NCBI GenBank assembly: GCA_003149345.1 | Contig: QFWI01000031.1 | Location: 1-64,000 of the forward strand | Source: Vampirovibrio chlorellavorus | Lineage (GTDB): Bacteria; Cyanobacteriota; Vampirovibrionia; Vampirovibrionales; Vampirovibrionaceae | Reading direction: 5' to 3' | DNA: 64,000 bases | Part shown: piece by piece, positions 18,300 to 26,615 of the stretch | Position numbering within the stretch: the first letter of the stretch is position 1 | Layout of the letters: each line of letters begins with the position of its first letter | Position numbers and translations under genes: made by a program | Notes under the pieces: generated by a model | The model's database searches: none | Told to the model about the DNA's origin: nothing | What the model saw: the letters and a program-made list of their open reading frames with translations, nothing else

Positions 18300-18833
18300 G
18301 TGGCGCAATTAAACGCTCCCGATTGGTGGGAGCTTGGATGTACATTTTTGATTATGCTTTTTACAGGGTTGACTGCTTACCTTCAATATATTCAACTACG
18401 ACCCATGATTTTTATTAAATTTTCACACACAAATGACGATATTCTATATTTGGATCTTGTTATACAGAATAACTCAAGAAAACTAATTCATATTACAGAA
18501 ATAATGCCAACACGTCCGTTTGGTTTAAAAATAAGTGATTGCAATTATGTTCATGAATATATACCCGGCAAAGGATCAATGAAGCCCAAAAAACCAATAC
18601 ATGAGTCCATTAAAGTTGAAATAATAGTCCCACCGAATTCAACCGAATCTTACCGTTTATATTTATCAGTTGAGAATGACTTTTTTATAGAAAATACCAC
18701 TCTAATCATGTCATTGCGAATACTTGCCAATTCTTTTACGGAAAAATACAAAATAATTGAAGTGAAAACCATCATACCCATGCTGATCGATAAAAGTAGC
18801 TCTCCGCTAATCACGCCAATACCGCCTGTTTAA
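18300..18833 (+). CDS. Membrane-anchored protein of unknown function
   Basis: 177 residues from GTG 18300. One N-terminal transmembrane segment (about residues 13-30, FLIMLFTGLTAYLQYI), then a beta-rich domain (IFIKFSHTND, LDLVIQNNSRKLIHI) resembling an immunoglobulin-like fold of the kind seen after single anchors. No family recognised. The last 23 bp overlap the convergent transposase gene. It may be a passenger of the IS1595 element. Confidence 0.6.
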   Translation: MAQLNAPDWWELGCTFLIMLFTGLTAYLQYIQLRPMIFIKFSHTNDDILYLDLVIQNNSRKLIHITEIMPTRPFGLKISDCNYVHEYIPGKGSMKPKKPIHESIKVEIIVPPNSTESYRLYLSVENDFFIENTTLIMSLRILANSFTEKYKIIEVKTIIPMLIDKSSSPLITPIPPV

Positions 18834-19722
18834 GTAACGCATTCATCATATTCGGGTTGGTTTTGTTTTTGTGGCTACGGTTGTTGTATCTGAAACAAAA
18901 CTCATTGACATATTCTTGTAAGTATTTTGCCGAAAGCTGATGGTATACGCCTATTATACCTCTTTTTAAAGTGGCCCAAAAAGACTCGATATTGTTGGTG
19001 TGAATGATTCCGCTTGCAAACGATTCAATATGGTTAATCCGCAAGTGAACGTGATTCGTTCTTTTCATTACGTTGTAACCTTTGAACTCATCAGTCATGA
19101 CTAGTAGAGGGGTTTTAGCTACCTGATTAACGATTTCCAATAACTGCTTACCGGTTAGCTTCTTACCTTCTTTGTTAGGCTTTGCAACTTTGGCATGAAC
19201 CTTCTTGTTTTCACGGTCAATAACACCCACTACAGGAGTTTTCTTTGTTCCACGACCTCTTTTTGGCATATCATCATCGTCATTATCTTTCCCTTTGCGA
19301 GGCTTGCCGCCGATATAAGTCTCATCAATTTCAATCACTGTATCAATAAATTCCTGATTTTCAATGTTGCCCATAGCCAATCGGATCTGTTTCAGCATAC
19401 GCCAAGCAGTTTTGTAGGTTACGCCTATTTCCCTCATTAACTGGTAGCCACTAATACCCTTTTTGCCATTCAAGAATAAATGAATGGCATACATCCACTT
19501 ACAAAGATCAGTACTGGAGTTTTCAAAAATCGTATCTTTAAAGATAGAAAAAGTATTCAGGCAATCAGCACAATGAAAAACCTTGGGGCGTTCATTCTTT
19601 TGGTAAACCTTAATCGATCCACAATGATGACAGGCAACACGGCCAGAATAACGAATCTGAATGAAATGAGAAATAACCGCTCTCTCATCTGGAAACTTTT
19701 TCAGAAATTCAAAGAAGTCCAT
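18811..19722 (-). CDS. IS1595-family transposase
   Basis: 303 residues. An N-terminal zinc ribbon (CHHCGSIKVYQ ... FHCADCLNTF, about residues 32-60) is followed by a DDE/DDN-type catalytic domain: IEIDETYIGGKP (first Asp), LVMTDEFKGY (second Asp) and HTNNIESFWATLKRG with Asn/Glu of the third position. Length is normal and the frame intact, so it may be active. Upstream it has a perfect 10-bp inverted repeat at 19739-19764. Confidence 0.93.
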   Translation of the reverse strand: MDFFEFLKKFPDERAVISHFIQIRYSGRVACHHCGSIKVYQKNERPKVFHCADCLNTFSIFKDTIFENSSTDLCKWMYAIHLFLNGKKGISGYQLMREIGVTYKTAWRMLKQIRLAMGNIENQEFIDTVIEIDETYIGGKPRKGKDNDDDDMPKRGRGTKKTPVVGVIDRENKKVHAKVAKPNKEGKKLTGKQLLEIVNQVAKTPLLVMTDEFKGYNVMKRTNHVHLRINHIESFASGIIHTNNIESFWATLKRGIIGVYHQLSAKYLQEYVNEFCFRYNNRSHKNKTNPNMMNALLKQAVLA

Positions 19723-19738
19723 TGCCTGATCCTTATCG

Positions 19739-19764
19739 CTTTACCTTACCATAATAAGGTAAAG
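19739..19764. promoter_or_regulatory. Inverted repeat upstream of the transposase
   Basis: CTTTACCTTA, six-base spacer, TAAGGTAAAG: a perfect 10-bp inverted repeat starting 17 bp before the transposase ATG. It overlaps the place where the promoter or leader should be and could act as an operator or as a hairpin blocking read-through transcription. Confidence 0.45.
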
Positions 19765-19822
19765 GCGTTAGTACGTCAAGGGATTATTGCGTAAATGTTT
19801 ACCTGTTTAATACCCCCAAATA

Positions 19823-20220
19823 TAGTACGTATACAAAAGCCCGAATACAAATGGCAAGCGAAAAGTGTCCCACTTCGTCGGAGTAAAATTGCTTCATTGC
19901 ATAGTGTCGCCTACTTCCCTGTCTTCATATTGGCAATGATTACACCGATTTTCCAGATCCATCCAGGGGTGCTTCCGCTGAGGAGACTTTGCTTGTTGCG
20001 GGCGAGGTCGGGATGTTAAACTTTTTAATGGTGTAACACGGCTTGATATAAAATTTCTAGAAGTAGGCGATCCTGGGCTTATGTTCAAGTTTTTTTAGGA
20101 CGCCGCCAAATTCAGGCTTTCGATCACCGGTTTCATATTTTCCCCATCGTTTTTTCTAAAACTTATTGATAAGGCCTCATTCAGTTGAACAGTCCAAATC
20201 TTAAGAGGGGTTAGAATCTT
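19823..20220. other. Non-coding stretch before the phage-like operon
   Basis: About 400 bp without a credible gene. TCGCCTACTTC near 19906 and GAAGTAGGCGA near 20061 form an 11-bp inverted repeat about 145 bp apart. It must hold the promoter for the 20221 gene; AGAGGGG ahead of ATG 20221 is its ribosome site. Confidence 0.4.
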
Positions 20221-21015
20221 ATGAATAAACAGGAAGTGACTTTGCTGGATTTGTTTAATCAGGAAGTAAAAGCAGATTGCAGCAAACTGGTTGAATATGC
20301 ACTTTCCGGGAAATTGGGTGGCTTTACCGGAATGCCTACGGCGGTGGCACAAACGGCAGAGATATACATGCGCTTGGGCTTTAGTGGAAGGCTAACGGTT
20401 GAAAACACTCAGCTTTTAAGGCAAGCCCTTTTGCGCCATTTGGAGATTTCTCAAAATCACAGCCGCTTATGGGTGCATCCAGATCCGGATGCCCAAGCGT
20501 TAGCTCAGGTCTGGCAGGAACAAGGGGAGTCCCTGGAGCGGTGGAATCAGTTCATGGAAGCTTTTCATCGCATTAAGGATCTTAAAATGGCTTATGATTT
20601 GGCATTTGATGGATTTCCTTCCCGTCCATTGCAATTCAGAAACGATGAAGCCCGGCTGATTTTTATGACAATGCTCAAAAACGAGCAGCAGGCTTTTATT
20701 GGTAAGCAAGAGAGTGTGTCTGTTTTTACCGTGAAAATAAACGACTTGGCTGGGAATCTGGAACCCACGCATGCTCGGCTCTTTGATTTATTGTGGGATG
20801 GTGAACCTCACCCAATCAAGGCGCTTCTGTTGGATCTATTTGGCAGTAGAACTGAAACACCCGGCACCAGAAATCATTTAAGCCGTCGAATATCCGAACT
20901 GAATCATAAATTAAAAGAGTTTTGGGGACAACCGCCTGAAAAGAGTTGGATTCAGCGTTGTCAGGTAAATGGTCGTTCCGGTTATCGACTCTTCAAGGGG
21001 AAAGTAGCGCATTAA
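20221..21015 (+). CDS. Protein of unknown function with C-terminal winged-helix-like region
   Basis: 264 residues, not recognised. The N-terminal part is helical (LDLFNQEVKADCSKLVEYAL). The C-terminal 90 residues (ARLFDLLWDGEPHPIKALLLDLFG ... LSRRISELNHKLKEF) resemble a winged helix of the response-regulator C-terminal kind, where the recognition helix would be in HLSRRISELNHKL. As the first gene of a phage-like operon it may be a DNA-binding regulator; this is inference. A perfect 14-bp hairpin begins at its stop codon. Confidence 0.6.
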   Translation: MNKQEVTLLDLFNQEVKADCSKLVEYALSGKLGGFTGMPTAVAQTAEIYMRLGFSGRLTVENTQLLRQALLRHLEISQNHSRLWVHPDPDAQALAQVWQEQGESLERWNQFMEAFHRIKDLKMAYDLAFDGFPSRPLQFRNDEARLIFMTMLKNEQQAFIGKQESVSVFTVKINDLAGNLEPTHARLFDLLWDGEPHPIKALLLDLFGSRTETPGTRNHLSRRISELNHKLKEFWGQPPEKSWIQRCQVNGRSGYRLFKGKVAH

Positions 21016-21046
21016 ATTATTTTCCGGAAAAATCCGGAAAATAATT
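21015..21046. terminator. Perfect 14-bp hairpin after the 20221 gene
   Basis: AATTATTTTCCGGA, loop AAAA, TCCGGAAAATAATT. It overlaps the stop codon of the upstream gene. The outer stem is A/T-only, and no separate U-run follows on the plus strand. It may be a terminator, an attenuator or an operator between this gene and the ParB-like gene. Confidence 0.45.
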
Positions 21047-21087
21047 GGGGTAGCTTGTTGCTATACAAGCAACCGAGGTAAACAACA

Positions 21088-21588
21088 ATGCCCCTTTCGA
21101 TTACTTTCATTCAACTCTCTCATATTCAGCTACCAACCAAGCGCCTTAAATCTCATCCGGTCAAGCACATTCAACAGATTGCCGATAGTATTCAGGCCTT
21201 TGGCTTTAATGATCCCATCGCTGTGGATGAAGCCGGTGAAATTGTGGAAGGCGTGGGTCGCTATCTGGCAGCACAACGGCTGGGGCTAGAGACCCTTCCC
21301 GTGATCCGGTTGAGCCATCTCAGTGAGGCACAAAAAAAGGCGTATCGGATTGCTCATAACAAGATTGCCAGCAACACAGGCTTTGATCTGGCGGCCTTGC
21401 GGAGTGAATTTGAAGCCTTGTGCCAGCTGGATGAGTCTTTGCTGTCCTTGACCGGCTTTGAGCGCATCGAACTGGATGATTTGTTGAAACTGCGGGAGTT
21501 GCCGGAACTGGCCCCGGAATTAACCGAGTCGCTGAGTGAGAGTAAAACGGTAAACTGCCCGCATTGTGGAGGGTTGGTTCATGTCTAG
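21088..21588 (+). CDS. Phage-type ParB N-terminal domain protein
   Basis: 166 residues. A ParB/Srx-like domain covers residues 1-90: HPVKHIQQIADSIQAFGFN, DPIAVDEAGEIVEGVGRY and LETLPVIRLSHLSEAQKKAY. The C-terminus ends with CPHCGG, a single CxxC pair. Such proteins sit next to DNA methylases in phages and islands, where their role is unproven; some ParB-fold proteins are nucleases or NTP-binding. Its end overlaps the methylase start by eight bases. Confidence 0.8.
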   Translation: MPLSITFIQLSHIQLPTKRLKSHPVKHIQQIADSIQAFGFNDPIAVDEAGEIVEGVGRYLAAQRLGLETLPVIRLSHLSEAQKKAYRIAHNKIASNTGFDLAALRSEFEALCQLDESLLSLTGFERIELDDLLKLRELPELAPELTESLSESKTVNCPHCGGLVHV

Positions 21589-22591
21589 CCTTGTTCTGAA
21601 ACCTGCGCTTAAAGTGTTGAGTTTATTTGCCGGGTGTGGCGGATCCAGCCTGGGGTATAAACTGGCGGGTGGCCAGGTGGTGGCCGCAGTGGAACGGGAT
21701 CCGCATGCGGTACAGATTTACCGGGCCAATCATCCGGAAACCCTGCTACTGGATGGGGATATTACCACACTGGCGCCTGTTGAGATTATGGCGCAATTGG
21801 CTCTCCAGGCGGGGGAACTGGATATACTGGATGGATCTCCCCCGTGTCAGGGTTTTTCGCTTGCTGGCAAGCGGCAGGTACAAGATCCCCGCAACCGCTT
21901 GTTTGAAGAGTACGTGCGTTTTTTAGAGGCCTTTCAGCCCAAAGCCTTTGTTATGGAAAACGTGCCAGGGTTGGTGACCGGCAAAATGCGGGGGCTTTTT
22001 CATGAGATGATCCAGGCCTTGCAAGGGGTGGGGTATCGGGTGTCTGCCCGGATTTTAAATGCCGCGCACTATGGGGTGCCTCAGGCCCGGCGTCGAGTCA
22101 TTGTGGTGGGCATTCGACAGGACTTGGGATTAATTCCCAGACACCCGGTGCCAGAGACCCATGCCATCGGTTTTCAAAGGGTCATCCAGGGGTTGAATGA
22201 GCCGGGTTTAGTGCAAGTGCCAGTGGGCAGAGCGTTGGCCATCGCCAAGGCTTTAAAGCCCGGGGAGTCGGGGGCTGATTTGCATGAGCATTACCAGCAG
22301 AAAGGTCATGATTTTTCCTTGCAGCGGCTCAGTTGGCACAAGCCGAGTCCCACGGTGTGCAAGACCATTCGAGCCGGTCAATGTGGCTTATTGCACCCAG
22401 AAGAAGATCGGTTTCTGAGCATTGGGGAGTTAAAACGGGTGTGTTCATTTCCCGATGATTATGTCTTGTTTGGCACGTTTGAACAGCAATGGGGACGCTT
22501 GGGAAACGCCGTTCCTCCCCTGCTGATGAAAGCAGTGGCCCAGTCTGTTATGAATCAGTTGAAAGGAGTGGATCATGCCTCGGCCTCCTAA
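21581..22591 (+). CDS. C5 cytosine DNA methyltransferase
   Basis: 336 residues from ATG 21581, chosen because GGAGGG lies eight bases upstream; an in-frame GTG at 21566 has no such site. Motif I LSLFAGCGGSSLG, motif IV DGSPPCQGFS with the catalytic Cys, motif VI FVMENVPGL, motif VIII GVPQARRRVIVVG, and motif X GNAVPPLL. The target-recognition region is short. No cognate restriction enzyme is nearby, so it is probably an orphan phage-type methylase protecting or marking DNA. Confidence 0.92.
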   Translation: MSSLVLKPALKVLSLFAGCGGSSLGYKLAGGQVVAAVERDPHAVQIYRANHPETLLLDGDITTLAPVEIMAQLALQAGELDILDGSPPCQGFSLAGKRQVQDPRNRLFEEYVRFLEAFQPKAFVMENVPGLVTGKMRGLFHEMIQALQGVGYRVSARILNAAHYGVPQARRRVIVVGIRQDLGLIPRHPVPETHAIGFQRVIQGLNEPGLVQVPVGRALAIAKALKPGESGADLHEHYQQKGHDFSLQRLSWHKPSPTVCKTIRAGQCGLLHPEEDRFLSIGELKRVCSFPDDYVLFGTFEQQWGRLGNAVPPLLMKAVAQSVMNQLKGVDHASAS

Positions 22592-22895
22592 ACGCTTGTC
22601 TAAACAGGATATTAGTGAAATCGAGATGCTGGCTGGTCTTGGCCTGGCTCAGGAGCAGATTGCCGATATCAAGGGAATTTGTGTGGAAACCCTGGTGAAA
22701 TATGCGGGCAAAGCGTATCAGGTGGGCAAAGCCAAGGCCATTGCCAGAGTATCGAAGACCGCCTTTGAGATGGCCGCCTCTGGCAAGCAACCCAGTATGA
22801 CCATGTTTTATTTAAAGACTCAGGCAGGCTGGCGAGAGAAAGTCACCATTCCAGAGGAACTGCTGAAACTATTACGACAGGCAGAGGAGAAATAG
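22575..22895 (+). CDS. Terminase small-subunit-like helix-turn-helix protein
   Basis: 106 residues. PPKRLSKQDISEIEMLAGLG followed by AQEQIADIKGICVETLVKY is a helix-turn-helix like that of phage terminase small subunits, and SMTMFYLKTQAGWREK is typical of that family. It overlaps the methylase end by 17 bp. Just after it, ATG 22899 opens a 16-codon frame ending at 22949, where a large terminase subunit would be expected; the phage packaging module is therefore cut off here. Confidence 0.65.
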   Translation: MPRPPKRLSKQDISEIEMLAGLGLAQEQIADIKGICVETLVKYAGKAYQVGKAKAIARVSKTAFEMAASGKQPSMTMFYLKTQAGWREKVTIPEELLKLLRQAEEK

Positions 22896-22951
22896 GCCAT
22901 GGGTTTACAGATGAAATCTGAACATGCACGATATGATGCGAACAACTGATT

Positions 22952-23641
22952 TTAAGTTTGATTCGTTTCAACATTATCCAGCTTTTTCATTAAAAGGCTT
23001 GATAGTGAGAGAAGATGAATAGCCCAATCTGGCTCTATCACTAAATTTGAATGAGCTTTAGGATTGCGGATGCCCTTCATAGCACCAGCAAAAATTCTCA
23101 TGTATCCAGAATTAATGTTTTTACCATCGTCTGTAGATAAGTCCCCAAGAGGTATAAGAGGATTTTTTTCTGAAAAAACCCTTTCCATTAATGGGGCTCC
23201 GTCTAGAGTTCTCCCGTCTTTACCTACAATTTTTTCTAAATCATTTCGTTCTTCCACAAGACGCTTTACGCGAACATTTACTTCTTTAAAAGCAGACTCT
23301 ACAGCATCTGCGTAGTGTCCATCCTCAAACCTTTTTTGAGAAGTTTCACATATCTGGGGGTGAAATAAGCCCCACCATTGGTCATAACAGCCAACTTTAA
23401 TTTGAATCTTTTTCATTTCGTCTGACTGAAGATTCATTTTTGCCTGAACACCAGCCAGTTTGATACTAACTGTTATGGTCGAAATCAGTTTTTTAAAATC
23501 TTCGTCTAATGGAAAAGGGCCAATTTTCTCCCCTTCAGTGAGATTCAAAGTGATTGAATCTCCATTGTTAACCCAACTTGAAAAACCTCCAAATTCCATT
23601 AGAGGCTCTAAAATAGTTTCCAATTCATCCCAAGTGTACAT
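22952..23641 (-). CDS. TIGR02391 / Hypoth_Ymh family protein
   Basis: 229 residues. The C-terminal half matches the Ymh family pattern: FHPQICETSQKRFEDGHYAD, AVESAFKEVNVRVK, then PLIPLGDL, GYMRIFAGAMKGIRNPKAHS and LLSLSSLLMKKLD. The invariant N-P-x-A-H is present. Members occur in plasmids, phages and defence-type islands; the molecular function is not known. It is the last gene before the right island boundary and runs against the phage-like operon. Confidence 0.8.
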   Translation of the reverse strand: MYTWDELETILEPLMEFGGFSSWVNNGDSITLNLTEGEKIGPFPLDEDFKKLISTITVSIKLAGVQAKMNLQSDEMKKIQIKVGCYDQWWGLFHPQICETSQKRFEDGHYADAVESAFKEVNVRVKRLVEERNDLEKIVGKDGRTLDGAPLMERVFSEKNPLIPLGDLSTDDGKNINSGYMRIFAGAMKGIRNPKAHSNLVIEPDWAIHLLSLSSLLMKKLDNVETNQT

Positions 23642-23668
23642 AAAACTATAAAGTTACCTGCAATAAAG

Positions 23669-23722
23669 CATGCCCCTGGCCAGACTCGAACTGGCACGAT
23701 ATTGCTATCAACGGATTTTAAG
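23669..23722. repeat. attR: 54-bp repeat within tRNA-Leu
   Basis: Identical to 10997-11050. It includes the 3' end of the intact tRNA-Leu and two flanking bases (CA), so integration restored a full tRNA gene on the right. Confidence 0.9.
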
Positions 23723-23753
23723 TCCGCAGCGTCTACCATTCCGCCACAGGGGC
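23671..23753 (-). tRNA. tRNA-Leu (anticodon UAA)
   Basis: 83 nt, acceptor GCCCCTG pairing with CAGGGGC, discriminator A. Anticodon loop CTTAAAA gives UAA. There is a long variable arm (TGATAGCAATATCG), class II as for Leu, and a T-arm with GTTCGAGTC. CCA is not encoded. The 3' part is duplicated at the left island boundary. Confidence 0.96.
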
Positions 23754-23965
23754 ACGCTTCCCCCTTATCCTAACAAAAGGCACTTCTCTTGCACAGTCCT
23801 TCCCTCAAAAATCTTTCACCCCTGAAACACGCCCTCGAATCTTTGATTTTTACTGCTTAGGAAGCGAAAACCTCGCGAATGCCCGCAGATCGCCCAGCAA
23901 TATGCCTTGCATAACAAGATGCGGTGCATACTATAATGAGATCCTGATTGAGCAGAGGGGCTGTC

Positions 23966-24925
23966 ATGCGCACGCTATTTCCAGAAATCGAACCGTACAA
24001 TCACTTTTATCTGCCCGTGTCCGGGGGGCATACCCTGTATGTGGAAGAAGTGGGCAACCCCCAGGGGCAACCGGCCCTGTTTCTCCACGGCGGCCCCGGC
24101 GCTGGCATTTCCACCAACCACCGCCGCCTCTTCGACCCAGCGCATTACCGCATTATCCTGTTTGATCAACGGGGCGCTGGGAAAAGTCGCCCCCATGCCT
24201 CCCTGGAGCAAAACACCACCTGGGATCTGGTGGCCGATATGGAGGCCATTCGAGCGCACTTGAACATCGATCGCTGGCTGGTCTTCGGTGGCTCCTGGGG
24301 CAGCACGCTGTCTCTGGCCTACGCCCAAACCCACCCGGAACGGGTCTCCCATCTGGTCTTACGGGGCATCTTCCTGTGTCGCCCTGAAGAGATCGAATGG
24401 TTCTATCAGCAAGGCACCAGCTGGATTTTTCCCGAGTTCTGGGCGGAGTATTTGAAACCTGTGCCCCCGGAGAAGCGGGATACCATGGTTCGAAGTTACT
24501 ACGAACTCCTGACCAGCCCCAGTGAACAGACCCGACTGGAAGCGGCCAGAGCCTGGAGCAAGTGGGAAGGGGCCACCTGCAAGCTCAAGCCCGACCCCAC
24601 CGTGATTGATCACTTTGAAGAAGCGCATCATGCTTTGGCTATGGCCCGGATTGAGTGCCATTACTTCATCCACAATTGCTGGCTACAACCCAGCCAGCTG
24701 CTGCGAGACGCCCACAAAATCGCCCACATCCACACCTGGATTATTCACGGGCGCTACGATGTGGTTTGTCCGGCCCAAAACGCCTACGAACTGAGTCAGG
24801 TCTTGCCCCAGGCAGAGCTGCGTATTATCGCGGACGCCGGACACGCCTACGATGAGCCGGGAATTCTGGATGCCCTGCTGGAAGCCACGGAGCGCTGCAA
24901 GCAACCCATTCCGGCCATTGGCTAA
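23966..24925 (+). CDS. pip: Prolyl iminopeptidase (S33, alpha/beta hydrolase)
   Basis: 319 residues from ATG 23966, which follows AGAGGGG; an in-frame TTG at 23948 is less likely. The oxyanion motif LFLHGGPGAG, DQRGAGKS, nucleophile elbow FGGSWGSTLSLAY, Asp in GRYDVVCP and His in AGHAYDEPG are all present. It removes N-terminal proline from peptides in the cytoplasm. Its base composition is G+C-richer than the island genes. It is the first chromosomal gene to the right of tRNA-Leu. Confidence 0.92.
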   Translation: MRTLFPEIEPYNHFYLPVSGGHTLYVEEVGNPQGQPALFLHGGPGAGISTNHRRLFDPAHYRIILFDQRGAGKSRPHASLEQNTTWDLVADMEAIRAHLNIDRWLVFGGSWGSTLSLAYAQTHPERVSHLVLRGIFLCRPEEIEWFYQQGTSWIFPEFWAEYLKPVPPEKRDTMVRSYYELLTSPSEQTRLEAARAWSKWEGATCKLKPDPTVIDHFEEAHHALAMARIECHYFIHNCWLQPSQLLRDAHKIAHIHTWIIHGRYDVVCPAQNAYELSQVLPQAELRIIADAGHAYDEPGILDALLEATERCKQPIPAIG

Positions 24926-25020
24926 ACCTGACTACCCAAATCAGGGGATTCAATGGACTGAGTCCTGACCCTTGGCCTATTGCCGACCTATTTGCACCCT
25001 ATTTACAGCCTGTTTAAACC

Positions 25021-25587
25021 CTATTTAACAAGGGCCTGCACGCTTCGAAAGGCAGGATGCTCACAATCGCCCAGCAGCTCAAACAAAGCCGCCTCCACCG
25101 AGGATGGCACCACACCGGATTGAACCATGCGGGCAATGGCCGCTTTATGGTTGTGTTTGGCCCGGGACTGAACCGCATCGCTCATAAGATGCACCTGAAA
25201 CCCTCGCTCTAGCAACTGATGCGCCGTTTGCTGCACACACACATGGGTTTCCAACCCGCACAGGATAACCTGTTCTCGTTCCAGGCTATTTAAGAATGCC
25301 AGAATATCGGGGGACTCTCCACAGCCGAAGCTGGTTTTCTCAAAGGTGGCCGCCGCCACCGGTAGTAAATTTTTCAAGGTCTGGACGGTTTGGCCCAACT
25401 TGTGAGGCACCTGCTCGGTGACCACCATAGGGACAGCCAATAAGTCACAGGCCTGAATCAGGGTGGCAATGCTTGCCGTCAAACGGTCGGGATGGCTCAT
25501 GGCAGGCAGTAGCTTCTCTTGCACGTCCACCACCAACAGTATGGCCTGATCCGGCCGTAATAAATAACGATGACCTTGATTGTCCAT
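25021..25587 (-). CDS. Isochorismatase-family hydrolase
   Basis: 188 residues from ATG 25587 (ATG 25593 also possible; GGAGG lies just upstream). LLVVDVQEKLLPAM carries the catalytic Asp, the Lys is in QVPHKLG, and the nucleophile Cys is in LETHVCVQQTAHQLLERG. The YcaC-like subgroup fits the length. Substrate is unknown. It converges on nothing here; downstream lies the end of pip. Confidence 0.88.
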   Translation of the reverse strand: MDNQGHRYLLRPDQAILLVVDVQEKLLPAMSHPDRLTASIATLIQACDLLAVPMVVTEQVPHKLGQTVQTLKNLLPVAAATFEKTSFGCGESPDILAFLNSLEREQVILCGLETHVCVQQTAHQLLERGFQVHLMSDAVQSRAKHNHKAAIARMVQSGVVPSSVEAALFELLGDCEHPAFRSVQALVK

Positions 25588-25618
25588 GACCATTCCCCTC
25601 CGATTCACGACGGTCTTG

Positions 25619-26128
25619 CTATTTCAGTACGGCCTGAATGGATTGGATGAATTCAGCAGCCGTTTTAGGACGGGGCGGATTGGTTTCAAGATTGAACGTA
25701 TCCACCATCCTGCGTTGCTGGTTGGGGAACACCACATAAAAAGTGGGGTAGCCTTCCGCTCCGAATTCGGACATTAATTGCTGCTCGGCCTGGCCATTGT
25801 CCGGGGCAATGCGCACGTGGGGATAATTTTTCAGGAAGGCCTGCATTTCGGGTTTGGCCAGGACATTCGCGGCGAAGTCTTTACAATGGGGGCACCAGGT
25901 GGCGTAAAAATACAGCAGAATCGGCTTGTAGGTTTGGGCCTGAACCTGGCGGGCTTCCTGATAGCCCTTGGCATCCTCAAACCAGCCATTAAAACTCCGG
26001 GTGACCTCTTTCTGTTCGTTCAGAGAACGATAAATAACCACCCCGCCCAAGGCCATAATCAATAAAATCAACCCAATCAGAGCGCCATTGATTAACGACA
26101 AGCCTGTGAAACGCCTTTTTGGTGACAT
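25619..26128 (-). CDS. Membrane-anchored thioredoxin-fold protein
   Basis: 169 residues. One N-terminal transmembrane segment (about residues 11-32) then a thioredoxin fold with YFYATWCPHCKDFAANVL (active site CPHC) and the cis-Pro in EGYPTFYVVF. The active site should face the periplasm or cell exterior. A thiol oxidoreductase role is likely; the CPHC dipeptide resembles DsbA-type oxidants, but partners are not seen. Confidence 0.85.
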   Translation of the reverse strand: MSPKRRFTGLSLINGALIGLILLIMALGGVVIYRSLNEQKEVTRSFNGWFEDAKGYQEARQVQAQTYKPILLYFYATWCPHCKDFAANVLAKPEMQAFLKNYPHVRIAPDNGQAEQQLMSEFGAEGYPTFYVVFPNQQRRMVDTFNLETNPPRPKTAAEFIQSIQAVLK

Positions 26129-26198
26129 GCCTTGCTCTCTCGCTCTAATTCAATCACAACGGTGAAAAACCATTTCTATTATGACACAGTCCGGCAGC

Positions 26199-26471
26199 CT
26201 AAATGGTTTTGACCACCACATCACCCGTCAAGCGGCACTGGCAGGACAGCCGGTCATTGGGGGACAGATAGAACACGGCTTCTTCCACCACGGACTTGGG
26301 ACAAACGTTTTCCTGACCTTCCTGAATGGTAACAATGCAGTTGCAACAAGCACCCATGCCCCCACAACGGTCATGGACGCTGACATTGAGCAGATGGGCG
26401 GCCTCTCGCAAGGTGGTCTCCCCATCAATCTCTATGGATTGTCCACTGGGTAAAAAAGTAACTTTCGGCAT
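26199..26471 (-). CDS. 2Fe-2S ferredoxin
   Basis: 90 residues, full length for a small plant/adrenodoxin-type ferredoxin. Cluster ligands: DRCGGMGACCNC gives C-x5-C-x2-C, and the fourth Cys is in RLSCQC. The fold begins VTFLPSGQSIEIDGETTL. It carries electrons between unknown partners in the cytoplasm; it stands alone between the thioredoxin and yraN genes. Confidence 0.9.
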   Translation of the reverse strand: MPKVTFLPSGQSIEIDGETTLREAAHLLNVSVHDRCGGMGACCNCIVTIQEGQENVCPKSVVEEAVFYLSPNDRLSCQCRLTGDVVVKTI

Positions 26472-26615
26472 AATACGCTTTCTTGCTCTCTCTGAATGTC
26501 ATTCAACGTCAGGGTTAGGCGACTGAAGGGGGCCACCTGTCTATCATACACCGTCAGTGGCCCTGCCGATCAGCAAAGGCGGTTTTCACAGAAAAGCATC
26601 CCACCTGCGGGCCTT

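Larger units (their letters stand above)
18285..19815. mobile_element. IS1595-family element, ends tentative
   Basis: GGGTATTA at 18285-18292 and its complement TAATACCC at 19808-19815 bracket the transposase and the small membrane gene. Matching beyond eight bases is weak and no target duplication is seen, so the ends are provisional. IS1595-family elements carrying passenger genes are known. Confidence 0.35.
10997..23722. mobile_element. 12.7-kb genomic island in tRNA-Leu(UAA)
   Basis: Bounded by the 54-bp direct repeats. Content: DUF389 membrane protein, GH15, otsA, otsB, a HExxH protein and its coupled partner, an IS1595-type transposase with a small membrane gene, a phage-like ParB/C5-methylase/terminase-small-subunit operon and a TIGR02391 protein. 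No integrase gene is seen inside, so the island is probably fixed or was mobilised by an enzyme since lost. Without it, umuDC would adjoin tRNA-Leu and pip. Confidence 0.8.
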
